Source: Rhynchosporium graminicola | Lineage: Eukaryota; Ascomycota; Leotiomycetes; Helotiales; Ploettnerulaceae | Length of the DNA stretch: 64,000 nt | NCBI GenBank assembly: GCA_900074885.1 | Contig: FJUW01000019.1 | Span: forward strand, 434,001 to 498,000 | Direction of reading: 5' to 3' | Shown: positions 49,870 to 63,004 of the stretch, piece after piece | Numbering within the stretch: the first letter of the stretch is position 1 | Layout of the letters: each line of letters begins with the position of its first letter | Position numbers and translations under genes: made by a program | The notes under the pieces: generated by a model | The model's input: the letters and a program-made list of their open reading frames with translations, nothing else | The model's database searches: none | Told to the model about the DNA's origin: nothing

Positions 49870-51977
49870 TCAGGTAGCGAGAAAATCCATCTCCATGCGC
49901 GAGGCAATCGCCTGCCAGTCCCAACTCCTCTCATCCTTCGCGTCCATAAGTCGCCACACCTCCTCTAGGACCTCAAGTGCTGTATCCGAATTTTTGTACT
50001 CCATATAGGCCTTGACTGCCCTGATCGCTTTCCGAATAGGTTCCCTCTGCTCGGGCTCAAAGGCTGCGCAACCGATGACGAATGCTGGGGCGAGAGCCAG
50101 TGTCTGACTGGGATCTCGGGGACCGAAGCGAGACAGTATTGCGATTCCGTCGTTCACGGCGCTGGTGATTTTTGGATCGACTTTCCAGTTGGTGCTCTGT
50201 GGTGGAAATACAGACCGCCATAGATATATCCACATCATTTGGCGGTACAGTAGGCCTGCGTTGTCGCGGGTGTCCCCTTCTTCCCAGGCAGGTGTCCATT
50301 CTCTGATCCCGGCGTCAATTTCGGCCGCGGCGTGGAGATTACTATAGTCTAGGACCGGATCGATACGGTGCTCAAGATTGTATCGTATCTTGTTCCTAAT
50401 GTTGGTGATCTTCGACATGTAAAGGAAGAGTCCATCAAAGACGCCAAGGAGGCGCACCGCGGACGGCTGGAGGACCGTCGAAGGCAGGTTCCATTCATCA
50501 GCGGAAGGGACGTACTGGGTACGGAGGCCATTTTCAGGGTAGAAAATTAGCTGGTCGGCGTGGATGTGATATTGGAAGAACTCATGAATGAACTTCATGG
50601 ATTCGCCTTGCTCCGGAGGGTTCTCTTCAATCAGTCTTTGATAGTGCTCGAGATGTACCCGATGTTGGCCATTAGGATTTGGGTCTGACAGAGTCTGCAG
50701 TACGAGACATATCATTTGTGCATAAAGGGCTGGCGAAGGCGCCTTCCGTTCAACATCGGTCGACTGGCCAATTAGTTCCTTGATTGCTTCTTCTTGATGA
50801 AATTGGGATCGAGCTTCCAAGGTTTTCACGTCAAGGCTTGGGTGATCTGCAAGTACTTTCTGGCCATAGTCGGAAGTGTAGTCGATGTGCTTGCTGGAAA
50901 GGGCTAGAATCGAATGCATTAGGCCAGAGTCTTGTTGTGCCATCGGTAACAAGATGTTTCTGAAAGCGCTATCGTGCTCTCCTTCTAACGTGAAGATGAT
51001 ACTTAAGCGCGATATATAGTGGGAGAGGAAGACTCTATCGCCTTCTGTTTCGAGACCATTGATGAGGAATGGTAGCTGGACATTTGACAGGGTTAAACTT
51101 CCTGCCCTACGTATACGGGCTGTTGACGTGATCAGTTCATTGTTTCCTTGCTGGCGAATTTGCGAATTACCCCTACCTTCCTCAGCCTTCTCTTTACCGC
51201 TCTTCCATATCGTCTTCTCTGGATACCCTTCACACGTGACAGAATTCTTCTCACAGTTCAAACCTATAGTTTTGTATCAGCAATGACCATACGGACGATC
51301 GTTTGTTACTTACAGCCAGGCTTGGCCTCATCACACTTCTTTTTGCGTTTCCTACAGGTGATACAGCCTGTTTTCGACCGACCCTTTGCAGCTTTGGATA
51401 AAGACTCGGCAGTAGGTCTTGGGTGTTTCCGGGGTCGTCCCCGAGGTCTCTTAGCCAGAGTTGGTGTTATGTCATTCGGTGTCTCTGGAATGACGCTGTC
51501 TTTGATGGTCGTTATCCTTGGAAAGTCCGACATATTTATATCAACCACATCATCTTCCGTTGGCTCAAGCTTCGGAACGAGAAGCAACCCCTCTTCTTCA
51601 GACCAGTTGAAGTCCGCGGCCTCTTCTACAGGCTCCTCTACAAAGCCACCAGACGAGCTCCAAGGATCGGTAGTCCCTGAACCTGCTGAAGTAGGCATTG
51701 TCAAGGCTGATACCGACGATATATCTGACCCGTCCATGCTCCTCCTCGAATCCAAGGAAGTAGATATGTCGAACATCGGGTACGTCTTCGCGTAAGGTTC
51801 CGTGGGGTGCAATCGACGTCGGATGGGAGGTCGGGGATAACGAGGGTGAGGACTGTGTGAGGAGCGGTTCCGTAAAGGTTCGCGACGGACTTCTTCGATA
51901 TCCTCCTCTGAGCCTGGCGTGAGAATACCGAAAGGTGGGCAGCGGTATTGTGCTTTTAACACGTTGCTCTGTTCCAT
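49870..51977 (-). CDS. Zn2Cys6 transcription factor with AT-hook and fungal C-terminal domain
   Basis: Exons are 51314-51977 and 49870-51263 (intron 51264-51313), giving 685 residues. An AT-hook-like motif KRPRGRPRKHPRP is at about 177-188, just before the binuclear zinc cluster: CITCRKRKKKCDEAKPGC followed by LNC and VTC, with the six Cys at about 205, 208, 215, 222, 225 and 232. The intron splits the codon of the fourth Cys. The C-terminal 420 residues are helical and resemble the fungal-specific Zn2Cys6 accessory region (LFLSH-like VFLSHYISRLS, DSGLMHSILALSSKHI, QFHQEEAIKELI, LYAQMICLVLQTL). The first 150 residues are acidic and Pro/Ser-rich, possibly an activation domain. It is a nuclear DNA-binding regulator. 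No adjacent pathway genes show what it controls. Confidence 0.93.
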
Positions 51978-54900
51978 CTTAGAACAAATCCCCTTCTCAC
52001 GTATACTGTCGGAAATTCTCGAAAGATGATGTCCGCATCTGCCAGCCGTAGAAGAAACAGGGTGAAGAAAAGTGAGGAACGAAAGGGATAGGAAAATATG
52101 GTGTCGAGAGGAAGCTCACAATAGTAATGGGATCTGGCCCGCCTCCCCGCTCGCTGACTTATTCAACGACGGCGGAGCAATTCGATCGGAGGTTCAATTC
52201 GCTTGTACTGTAAGCCTCCCTCCCTGCCTTGATCCTCTGACCAGGCCCCCAGCAGTTGATTCGGCAGGGGGTACGGGTGGTAAGGATGGATGGATTTGAA
52301 GCCAGGACGTGCACACAGGGTTGTACGGAAATTCCACCTGTTATGGAATTGATCCAGATGGGGAGGGGAAGGGGGAGGGAGGAAAGGAGTGTGAGCAAGG
52401 GCATAAGCTTGATTGAGCAGGGAGAGGGTGAGGATACGATGAGGTGGGAGAAGGAGAAATAGAGGTTTACAGGGTCTGTCGAATTTGGCTTCACGATGGA
52501 TGCAGTTGCAAATGCAGATAGCCTGTTCAGGATCAGGGGAGCCTATTAAGATAAAGGATGTATTTACAGTACTACTACTAAGTAGTACATTCGTATGTTC
52601 GCGCATGCAGAAGTCGGCCTTTGGACCCCTGAGTCGTGGCTTGAGCTTGATTGAGAGGAGTAGCGTGCACTAGACCACTGTACGGAAACTTGCTCCATTA
52701 ATCTTCGATACCCCTCTGGCCTCATCTCTGACGCCCAAAGATTCTTCGGCCCACACTATCTTGACGGTCTCGGTGTACGGAGTATGGAGAGAAGCTATGG
52801 CTCTCGTTTGGCTCTAGCATAGCTTCAGCAAGGATATTCCAAGTGCTCTTCTGGTATTGATCTCGCGGGCGACTTGCGGGCACGATCTACGGAGATGCAA
52901 GCGTCTTGCCCTTCTTAAAGTAGGTTTTGATAGGTTGAAGACGGGAAATGTTTCTAACCTATCATGTATGAGGACACCCAAACTTAGCAAGCTACTGTAG
53001 CTAAGGGCTCTATCCTTCAATCATAGGTCCAGGTATCTTGCTTTCTTGCTGACACACGTCCGCAAAGTATATTCTGACATCTTCAAGTTGCGCTTCGTGG
53101 CCCGACCTCAATCAAGTAACTGGGTTCTTTCCATGCTTGCATCCTTTCTGTCTTTCAAGCACCCACCATCGGATATACCTGCTGAGTGCTGAGTGAGAGC
53201 AGCCGACTCATATCAGTTGCTGCGATACATAAGAATTGTCCGGCCTGAGGTAGTGTCGCGATAACTACTCCGTAGAAGGACGGACACTAACCCAGCTCCG
53301 CTCCTCGCTTAACGGAAGCTAGCATTCTGAAGCAAGATAAGACAGGGTTAGTGTGCAAATGACGCCGAGAAGATTTGCTGCACGGCAGACCATTCGTTCA
53401 TGCAGAATCTCAAGTCTGTAATCACAACGGAGATCCCGCCAATCTCAAGTTATGATACCCCCGCTTTCTTCCGAAAGACCCCAAGACCCCAAGACCCGAT
53501 CTGCTCGCTCACCTGGGCGGGAAGTTCACATGATGGGGATTCATAGTAATACACTCTTACACTCCGATCCAGAAGTTCACCACAGCCTCGCATCTCATAC
53601 CAGCTTTAGCGATCAAGATCGAAAAGTTTTGAATGTTATGGAAATCCCCCACGCTTCAACAAGCTGAAGTTGTCGTGAACTGGTAAGGCTTCGTTTCGTC
53701 ATGGTGGAGCCATGAGTAAAAGGTACTTCGGTACTCGAAGGTCACCAAATTAAGAAATGGAGCGAAAGGAGCTAGCAAGAGCCAAGGCACGATTCAGATC
53801 CAGGATCAGCCAAGCAGGGTAGAGCCAGCAAGCATATGGACCGAAAGAGGGCATGAAAGACGAGGAGAAAACGCTGACGATCACCCGAGGCAGGGCATCT
53901 CAGAGATCGATGCTTCTGGGTGGAGTCAGTATTGAAAACTGTGATCGGGAATGATAGCGTACTGTACAGTACCAGCTCGGAAGCTTGTCTAAAATCAGTT
54001 TCTTATTTCAAATGTTGCTCCATGACTTATCATCTGTGCACTACAGTATTTCTCGACCTTCATGGCGGACTTACAATCAGTCTCCTCCAGCATCTGATCA
54101 ATGAAAAAGTCTCGGACATCTTGCAGGGTCAGTATCTGTAGCGGGCAACGCAAACAAGACAAGCTAGCCCCTTTCCCAGGCATACAGAGTAAGTTCTTAG
54201 GCCTCGCTGCTTGCAGTTCTGCAAGCTAGTAGCGCCCGCATATTTAGTTAGCGTGCGCTTTCAGGGAGCTCGAGTCAAATTGAGAACCTAGATACCCAGC
54301 AGTCGACACTTGCCTGACAATTGCCTCCTTTTCCCTGATTGCCATCATTCTTGATTGCATCATTTGCCGCAACTTGGCATAGGATGCCCTGTCAATCCAA
54401 TCGTTAAAAACCCACCAGATCTGCGATGTGCCAAGTCCCGTCCCAGGAACGAGAGACAGCATCTGTGGGGGATGAAAAAAAACAATCAAACAGGCACATT
54501 GGGTCCCTTAGTGCAGACTGAAGCTCTCTAGATGTTCGACCTGCATGCTCAATTTATGAGGATGCGGTGCGGAAAGTCTCGGACTATCATCGCCTATATT
54601 GACTTTTTTCATCCGAGAATGTACCTCCCGTACCGTCTGTAAATCCACCGCAGCGAGACACCACAGCCAGGTTCAGGGCCTGACCATCGCCGCAGCCGGG
54701 AATTTATTGTAAACTATCGCGCCTTGATAGATATCCACTGCCCATAGGCAGTGGTCCATCCTCAAGCTTGCTTCGGGGTTGCTCAACCACAGATCCATCA
54801 TTGAATTCTCCATCCGAATCATTCAAATACTTCGTGGTGGGTCAAGAGGAGTCAGAATGCTAGAGGATCTGAATTCGAGCTCCGCAGGCTCCAAAATTAC

Positions 54901-57900
54901 TTTGAGGTCGTCTTTAAATTGCGTCTTTCGCAAGCTTTGCTCAAAGGAGAGAGCTCCAGTCGTATTCATGAAGCTTCTCTACAGTGGTCAATGATAACAT
55001 GCTAGGCGTGGAGGAAGAGACGTAGAAGACCTAATGCTCACGATATCAAGGCATTGGAAGTAGGATCCTGACAAGTTCCCAAAAACTTCTATAGCACTAG
55101 TGGTGATGATCCGTGGATTGTCTACGCCGAAACGAATTCCTGTAGCACAAAACCAACGACGGTAACCAAAAAGCAAGCATAAAACCAACGAAATGATAGC
55201 GTCGCATCGAACCATGAGTTTGGAACTGCATTGCACACTGGATTGGCCGGCGCCATGTTTTGTTTTTTTGAAGAGTATGCCGTGCAGTACTCCGCACATC
55301 CCACACTGGCAGAACGGTCTTCGAATACAACATCGTGGAAATTCTGAACAAACTGACCAGGTAACACTTCAAAGACGACAACACCTCGCCTACCTACCCA
55401 CGGCATCAGAATGAGCTCCAACAACGATGCAACATGTTCTGCAGTCTGATTGGAGATCGTTACGAGAGTTTGACGGAGGCGTTTTTACGCCGCTGTAAAG
55501 CCCGTTCTAGAGATCCCCTCTGCTGCCAGGGAAATCAAACAGAGTTTCGGCCTCTACGCCACCTAGGAAGTGACCGAATCCTATTAGACTTCGTGATTCC
55601 CTTGGCTTGGATTATCAACACATTCCAATTGTGACTGTGCGACCAAGGTAATATTTCAAATTACAGTATTAAAGACGTAAACAGTGGCCTTCTTCAGCTC
55701 TTTTCCTGATAGAGCTGATATGCCGTACGAATCAAATCCTTTACCATGTGCCCAAACGAATCCCAAATCACATCCTCGTCTTGCACGCCACAAGTGTGAA
55801 AGCCAATCTCGACTTCTGGGAAATGGTCCACCTCCTCCACTCTGCCGCAGGAGACCCGACATCAAGGCATTGAAGGCTTCATCACAAGGTCCTTCCTAGC
55901 ACTTTCGATGGGGTCATCTAGAAATATTCCCGATCTAGCATACCCAGTCCATCATCCCGTCGACCGTGCGAAAGTCTAGTGAAGACCCGTCTTCCTCGTC
56001 CGTCTCATCTCGTCCCTTCCCGTCCCGAGGACAAGTGCAGGCCGTGTTTGAACCAACAAGTGGCTTCAGGTCCGTGCTAAGATGTCAGCCTGTAGTAACG
56101 ACAGTGACAGCCAAAGTCAGACATCCTCACATCAGACATTGCGCGAGCGTAGGCGCAGAACATCAATCACATCTTCATTCTTCATGCAAGCAGATGAGCC
56201 TCCAATTGTGCGGTCCATTGAGATCCAAGTGAGACATTTATTCTTCAAGCAAGACATGAAATGCCTGCTGGCCTGTTCTGTGTAAGTGTCTGTATCTTGT
56301 CTCAATGCAGTATCCCGAAGTATCTCCGCTCATCTGGTGGGGGGGGGGTAAAATGTATGATGCACTCATCTTCTCTCGGTATTCCAATCATGAAGTTGAG
56401 ATTTTGGCTTCATTTAGGCTAATTAGGTGCATGGGAAAGGTTACCCTGCAACTGCGCTCTCCCAGGTCGTCGCCAATATCGACATGCTTTTAACATACAG
56501 GCTCGAAGCTTTTTGATGTCGTGTAATATAATATCGTGCTCGCAATATCCTCTATAAAGCCAGGGATGCAAACACAAGTCCTACGCAAGATAGACCAAGC
56601 GGCAGGGTACTCCAAGATGTGCAAATAATCCAAGACCCTAGCAGGAAGCTCTCTAAGATCCAATTGCTCATTAGCAACCGCTTGCTCCAAAGATATCTCT
56701 CAGCAGCAAGGACCGAGCTTGCCCACCTCCTCTCAGTCATCAGCCGCGGCAAGCAGCCACCTTGAAGTTCAAGTGCCACAGACCAGATCTTACCATGAAT
56801 GAGGCATAACTGGGGTCATCTCACACCCAACAATGTTGAATCACGATTCTAGTTTGATAAGGAAGGGCCTGTAGAGGTGCGAAACGGGGATAGGAGGAAG
56901 GGTATCGATTTACAGCCGAAATAATCAAGTTCTGTACGAGAAGACGACTTGTCCACGACTTCGGGACCTACGGTTAGAGGAGTTGGGATCGATATTTGGA
57001 GTTCTGTTAGGAGGAAGGTGCCCGCCGACAAGCACAAGGTCTCATCATACATTTCCGGTGTAGAGGAGTGTTAGTACCCGAACCGGGTCTATATAGAAGC
57101 TTCCTTACAATGGAGAATATAGAAGCAAAGTAAAGGAATTCGAGCTGGGAGATGTACCTGAAGGCTCGTAGGAACTTGTACATAGTGCGTCTGCACGGCC
57201 GAAGAGGCAAAAGACTACTGGAATAAGAAATATACAAAAAAACGATTCTAGTTATGACAGCCTGCAACGTCGCACAAGAAAGCCTTATCGTGAGACCTTC
57301 CACAGCATATTCCCTACGTTGGAACTCCGCGTTCCATCACGATCGTCCTGCGACGCGATGAAAGCTCCGCTAAATTCGAATTTAATTTGCCAACTTTGCC
57401 ATGGCTCAGATATCTGTCCGAGACTTTATCTGGTCATAGTGGAGAGATCCTGAACTCAATCTGAAAAGCTCCATCTTTCCATCTCGCCCCTCCACACTGC
57501 CATCTCTTCAGCTTGGCTTCAGCTCAGCATACGCAGGTAAAGCCGGCCTCACGCCCGCATTCTGGCCCTGAATCTGCAAGCCTCGAGGTGCATGACTCGT
57601 ATCTAGCTTCAACCTTATGCAGTACAATCCGAAAAGCTCATCGTGGGCGTCAGCGCTTACGCCACCAGATGCTCACCTCGACGTCTCTGTCGAATGGAAT
57701 ATCGTAGATTACTTCTGAGCTTCGTCGCTTCTCTACTATATTATGCAGGGTTCCAGGGGTAGACCTTTGAGATGGCGCCCGCGTGCAGAAGATCAGCAAG
57801 TCTTTTTTTTTAAGGTATTCGGGACGATCATCCATAGTGTCTTCACCCTTCACTAACCAATCATCCTCTTTTTTTCTGGCCTTTGTCATCAACAACTACT

Positions 57901-59003
57901 TGTCATCAAGACCCTTCTTACCCTTGTGTTGGTTGACATCTCGTACTCGGGTAGCATAACCAATTATTGCCATCTTAATCTACCCATCTTGTCATTGGTC
58001 AGCATCTCGAATGAGGATGGTTGTTGAAACATTTCCAGGACTTCAAATTGGCATTGAAGACTAAGCCAATACTTGTAGATCGCACTCGAAAACTTGGCTA
58101 CACAAGGTTCTTCCTACTTCTTCCTCCCCACCCACCCAGAAGAGAAACAATGGCTTGCTCGCATGACACTGAGATCAGCCGGGACGATATAGCAAAAAGC
58201 AATAGCATCCGGAAGCAGTAATAAAAAGCAAAGATTTCCAGAAACGAAACAGTTTTCTGCAAGCCAACGACGCATGTGCCGCGTGTGTTGTTTCTTGCTT
58301 TTGTCAATCCCAGAAATAGCTTCTATGGCTGTCATTGGGGGGGAATTCGGATCTTGCCGAGCGTCCTTTTCTACGGTTGTGCCCAAAATTCAACTACATC
58401 CTTTCTGGGCTTCTTACATGGCAGATACGTATGAAATGAGAAATGTGCTCAAGGATCTCCAGCACTTACAATCAGGCTGGCCACAAACTCTATGACCTGT
58501 ATCACACTATTGGATCCGAAATTCAATATGTGATACTGAACAACCTCGGATGAAGAGAACTCAAGATTCACCTTCTGTTTCCCGAAGTCAAGATAGCCAA
58601 GACGAAAGGCTGGCTAAGACTCAGCTCTCTATCCCTGTACATTTCCTTGTAGATGTTATTCTGTAGTTGGAAGGTCGGGACTGAGAATTCCGAGTACGCG
58701 AATTCGAATACGCACGAGGAGATTTACTTGGTCATTGGAATTCGACGGAAGCCCCAGAACTTGATGCTGTGTCAGTCAGTACCATAATAAGCAGGTGAGA
58801 AACTGCTCCTAGGTCTGGAATTGAACACAGGTTGCCAGGAGATCGGCTTCTGGTTTCATGTACAAGAGATCAAGGTGAAGTCTTGCAAAATGTTATAATC
58901 AAAAGGAGCCAAATATCCAATGCTATGAAACCTCATAGGACTGAAAATCTCACCAGAGAGCCTTCACTGCTTGATCGGTTCCTGGGGATCTATATGACAG
59001 ACG
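51978..59003. other. 7-kb region without a recognisable gene
   Basis: The part next to 51977 should hold the promoter of the Zn2Cys6 gene. The rest shows only short frames. A G10 run lies at about 56339-56348 and a T9 run near 57805. No element ends or domains were recognised, and I could not support any coding model. Confidence 0.45.
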
Positions 59004-59250
59004 TACTTCGTACATGGCCTAAAAAATGTTCATTTGACATCCCTATACAGACTCACAAGAACTAGCGCGGTCCTGCAGTTATTGTCTCGATTGAAAAGCA
59101 GAAAAATGGCATATTTATACAGCTCTATCTCAAAGGGGAATACGAGTTATTAAATACTACTTTCCTCGAAACCTGGATTGTGTAGCTTTCTGAATAATAA
59201 GAGCGCACGGACGCCGAATCTACATTATTTATTCGGCAAGATACGAAGTG
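59004..59250. mobile_element. MITE-like element, copy 2 (decayed)
   Basis: This copy is about 247 bp, similar along its length to the element at 30817-31058 and in the same orientation. The left end TACTTCGTACATGGCC is intact; the right end reads GGCAAGATACGAAGTG, with three mismatches to the intact terminus. Shared internal blocks include TTTGACATCCCT, TCGATTGAAAAGC, ATACAGCTCTAT and GCGCACGGACGC. The mutated right end and lost TA suggest an older, immobile copy. Confidence 0.75.
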
Positions 59251-61330
59251 AAATTTCACAATCCTTATTGCAAGTCCCTCCACATCTGGATCTCTACCTA
59301 AAAATCACAACTTACGAGAGCATATTGAGAAAATGAGACATATCACGCCTACAATCCATTCGTCCTGACTCCCATCGATATCTCAAATGCCATCCTCCAA
59401 ACCAGCATTTCGCATACCTCACTAGTGTCTGGTGGTGTACCTCATTACCCTGTTCAATAATGGATAAAATCCAACAACTAGCATAGCCTCATTGCTGGCT
59501 TCTTCTATATCCCAGCTAACTTGCATTCCTGCCCCTAATCCATCTGAGGCTCTATCTCCAAGCCATCGAGTCATCATTAGCCTAATGCCACCTGGTAAAC
59601 GTCCATCGAAATCCACAAAAGCAATACCCAACGCTCCACAATACCCAATACCCAACATCCGTTGTCTTAGTCGTCCACCCATTCCCAGCGTGGGGGCCGA
59701 AACCTAAAAATGACATACGTAGTCTCTTCAATGTCCAATTTTCCAGCTCCCCATCAAATCCCGAACATCTAGAATCCTATCCGACCTTTCCGTTCCCTTC
59801 CATATCACGCAATGCTATACCATCGTACGATTTATCTCTCGATGCCCAACCTGGCACGCCTGCCTATAGGTAGGCAGGCATAAGCTCGGAACTCTAAAAA
59901 GGCGGAAAAGTACACTTGACGACAACACCGACAGCTCAAGCAGTACGTACCATCCAGCTCATGACTCGTAAAGATCTCCAGCCGCGCGGACATGTGGAGA
60001 AGGTTTGCTGTGCTGGAAAACCTGGAGCTTGCTTGCAAATGTTGCGATCTGATGCGACGGGAGATGTGAGGCGGCAACGATCACCTGCACGACTTAGCTA
60101 GCTAAACTTTATTTCTCAGGACAGGATATCCTGGAGTTGGTGATGATGATGATGCTCTAGAAGTATCTAGGTTGGAGCTGTGGTTTTAATTGCCCTTTTG
60201 TCTGTGCAATAGTCATATCAGGGTCCAGTGGTCCGTGCCTTGCCGTAATTTAAGTGTATTTGTGTTTTTCTAGACTTACATGCAGGTTGCTAAGTAGTAA
60301 CCAGATGGTGAGAGGTGATGATATAAGAGATTGGTATAGTCAGTCGGAATGCACTAAACAACACGAGTACGGGATGCTTGTAGTTCTGAGACTGTTAGAC
60401 CAAGTTCGGAGAACAGAAAGAAATGCAGATCTCGTTGACTCCTATCAATATGCATGTCTCTAGAGTGTGTTTGGGGACAGCATAGAGTAAGCAAGCGGTG
60501 TTCATGCCAATGTCACATGCAGAGCTAGCGCGTCCTGTTCATACCTGTGGGAACAGATATCTGGTCACCTTTTTTGGATTGGAGATCTAGACCCCAGAGA
60601 CAAACGTTGTGTGACCGGGCATGAGGTTTCATCGTTATAGATGTGATTGTGATCAACTATAGTACTGAGAAGTTGGAAGCAAGCAGCTATGGAATTCGTG
60701 TGATCCATGCTTCTGACGCCAGATTGCAGACCGCAGCTGCCTTTCATGGATGATGATGTTCATCCATGATATATCCCAGTAGACCTGGTGTCTCCTCAGC
60801 TGCCACAAAACCCGTCCGTGTCCTGATTTCAACAACCTAGGATACAGCCCAATTCTAAGAGCCTCGGCCCCCAAAATTGACCCGACAGCTTGTTCCAAGA
60901 TCCAACGCTATTCACCAGAAAATCGAGACAAGGATCAAAGACTCATAAGTTTATTACACCGACATCCCAGAGCGTTCTCTCTATGCCCTCCTTGCGGTGT
61001 AAATAGAGTTTCTTAGCTTCGTGCTAGATCTTCGAGCTAATAAGACAAGGCTCTCCTTAGCACTATCGTCTACAACGTCGAAGAAGTGATCCTTTGAAGG
61101 CTTTTGTGTCCCAACTGCCAAGGTAGATCTGTCCCATGAGAACGGTCTCAAGATGATCCGAGCCTCATTCCGACAGAAACCGTATATGTCAAGCCCCCGC
61201 ACGTTTCTCCGCTGGCGAGAAGCTAGTTGCTTCTATGACATAGCTATCTTCCTTCATTGAACGAAGTATAGCCGCTCCAAACGCTGATCATCACACTGTT
61301 TCACTCATCGAATTTCAAGCATCGGATTGA
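59251..61330. other. 2.1-kb region without a recognisable gene
   Basis: This lies between the second element copy and the stop of the proline-rich gene. The minus-strand frame 59422-59682 looks somewhat protein-like (GIRLMMTRWLGDRASDGLG) but matches nothing I know and has no supportable exon partners. Confidence 0.4.
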
Positions 61331-63004
61331 TCATGTAATCTTCCCCGTCTCAGCTTGACGCAAAGCATCGATATCTTGTTGCAATTTACTCAAATCTGCC
61401 AGTATATCATGCCTATTCCCTTCTTCTATTTCTTTGATCTCAGACGTTGTCTCGTACTGGCTGGATCCCCTTCGCGCACTTTCAATACTCTGCCGAAAGT
61501 ATTCACCGCTCCGCCGCTGCGAGTCAGTTGGAGATTTTGGGGCATCCATGCTTCTGCGGCCGTGACGCGGCGGTGGAGGAGGAGGACCCAAGTTGGGAGT
61601 CCTTTTGCCGACGTTAGTGGATGAAAGATCAAGGTTTGATACTGATGGTGGTTTGCCCCCGGATATGGAGCGAGATGAACCACGAGCTGGCGGTGGAGTT
61701 GGTAAGGATACTGTGGATGGTGATTTCAATACAGTCTGTGACAATCCTCTGTGTACTGAACCTGGGCGGCGAGATGGTGGAGGTGGAGGGGCTCTAATGC
61801 TATCCGCGGATGGCCTTCTGTTTTCCTGCAATTGTGCCCTATATGACTCCTCCTCTGATTTGTCTAGCAGTCGCATAGGATCTCGTGTCAGCATCGAATC
61901 ACTAATCATCTGGCTATGTCTCCGAGCAAGTGGTGGGGCTGGGGGATTTTTTCTCCGTAAAGATAAAGACGGAGATGGAGGCCTGCGCATAGATGTGGAT
62001 GGAGAAGGTGGCTCTGGTGTCTTGCCCGCAGACTCCTTATCAAACACAGACTCGCGATCCCAATCATGGCTGGCTCTCGTCGGGGCCGGAGGTAATGGTT
62101 TATTAAGATCGGTTTGCGAGCGAGGTTCGGAACTGAAGTAATGCTGCGATGTGATTCCTGGTGTCGGAGGTGATTGTAAAGCGTTCGATACCCTTTCGTC
62201 TCGCAGTACGACCTTTATTAACTTGCCGTGTCGAGAGCTTGGTGGTAGGGGTTTCACTCTAGGTGCTGGTCCTGTTGCTGGCTCGGACTTCAGCCCTTTT
62301 CCACCTTCATCTTCTAATTCTAAGATCTCGTGTGACGTGCGAGGTGATTCTAATAGTGGCCCTGGTCCCTGTACTGCTTCGAAGATAGATTGTCGGGATA
62401 TTGATGATGTATCTGTACTACACCCCCGATCTCCGACTGTGTGTGCATGTGGAGGTGCTGCAGGTTGGGCAGGAGGTGTATTCAGTCCAGCATCGCCCGT
62501 CATAAGCAACCTGCTAAACGCCGCGACATCCATAGATGCCCTGCCTGCTTGTGCGATGTTCGGTGTTGGATTTGAAATAGTGGCCTCTCGTTTCGGATGT
62601 TCCATCGTATCCAGTGTTCGGGAGAAAGGATTCGCGGGAGCTTTACTGGGTATCGCAGAGCCGTCATCTTCTGATATTTCCGAGTTCACACTGTCGAAGG
62701 GATCTTCTGCTCGTGGTACTGGGGGCGAGGGCAACCTGTCATGCGCTGGGAAGGTATCCTCCCCAAACGTTGATGAATCTGGCATCGAAGGTGTAGATGG
62801 AGATAGCGGTGGGGGTGATTTGACGCGTACTTTTTTCGTGACCTTTTTGGGCGTAGATATTTGATCTATGCCAGCATTCTCTTGTGTGTTTCCGTTTTGT
62901 GAGGATGCATGGGTGCTCGTGGAGGGGCGCGTTGACATGGCAGAGGGGAGATTTGTAGCCGCTTTTCTCCGGAAAGGGTTCGAAGATTGCGGTGGAGCAG
63001 ACAT
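61331..63004 (-). CDS. Proline-rich, NPF-containing protein, probable actin-patch/endocytic adaptor
   Basis: A single-exon gene of 557 residues starting MSAPPQSSNPFRRK. Most of the protein is Pro/Ser-rich and disordered. NPF motifs, which bind EH domains, occur at the N-terminus (SNPFRRK) and near residue 123 (ANPFSRTL). Many PxxP and poly-proline tracts (APPPPPSRRPG, LGPPPPPPRHGRR) could bind SH3 domains or profilin. One ordered-looking motif is VAAFSRLLMTG, and the last 30 residues form a probable coiled coil (ILADLSKLQQDIDALRQAE). This make-up fits fungal cortical actin-patch proteins, but I cannot name an orthologue. The long antisense frames on the plus strand are by-products of the Pro/Ser-rich codon usage. 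Confidence 0.8.
   Translation of the reverse strand: MSAPPQSSNPFRRKAATNLPSAMSTRPSTSTHASSQNGNTQENAGIDQISTPKKVTKKVRVKSPPPLSPSTPSMPDSSTFGEDTFPAHDRLPSPPVPRAEDPFDSVNSEISEDDGSAIPSKAPANPFSRTLDTMEHPKREATISNPTPNIAQAGRASMDVAAFSRLLMTGDAGLNTPPAQPAAPPHAHTVGDRGCSTDTSSISRQSIFEAVQGPGPLLESPRTSHEILELEDEGGKGLKSEPATGPAPRVKPLPPSSRHGKLIKVVLRDERVSNALQSPPTPGITSQHYFSSEPRSQTDLNKPLPPAPTRASHDWDRESVFDKESAGKTPEPPSPSTSMRRPPSPSLSLRRKNPPAPPLARRHSQMISDSMLTRDPMRLLDKSEEESYRAQLQENRRPSADSIRAPPPPPSRRPGSVHRGLSQTVLKSPSTVSLPTPPPARGSSRSISGGKPPSVSNLDLSSTNVGKRTPNLGPPPPPPRHGRRSMDAPKSPTDSQRRSGEYFRQSIESARRGSSQYETTSEIKEIEEGNRHDILADLSKLQQDIDALRQAETGKIT

Noticed and set aside
54241..54970. Series of protein-like minus-strand segments in changing frames (including a 61-codon stretch MLSLVPGTGLG... 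after a CCCCCACAG acceptor)
   Set aside because: Each piece is short enough to be open by chance, no combination of splice sites joined all pieces, and no family is recognised. It could be a decayed gene.
59422..59682. 86-codon minus-strand frame (VDFDGRLPGGIRL...)
   Set aside because: Protein-like composition and a nearby TTTTTAG acceptor, but no recognisable family and no upstream exon that could be supported.
61593..62864. Two long plus-strand frames (182 and 237 codons)
   Set aside because: They lie opposite the proline-rich gene; Pro/Ser/Arg-rich codons leave the opposite strand free of stops. No family is recognised and the minus-strand start and composition are far better.
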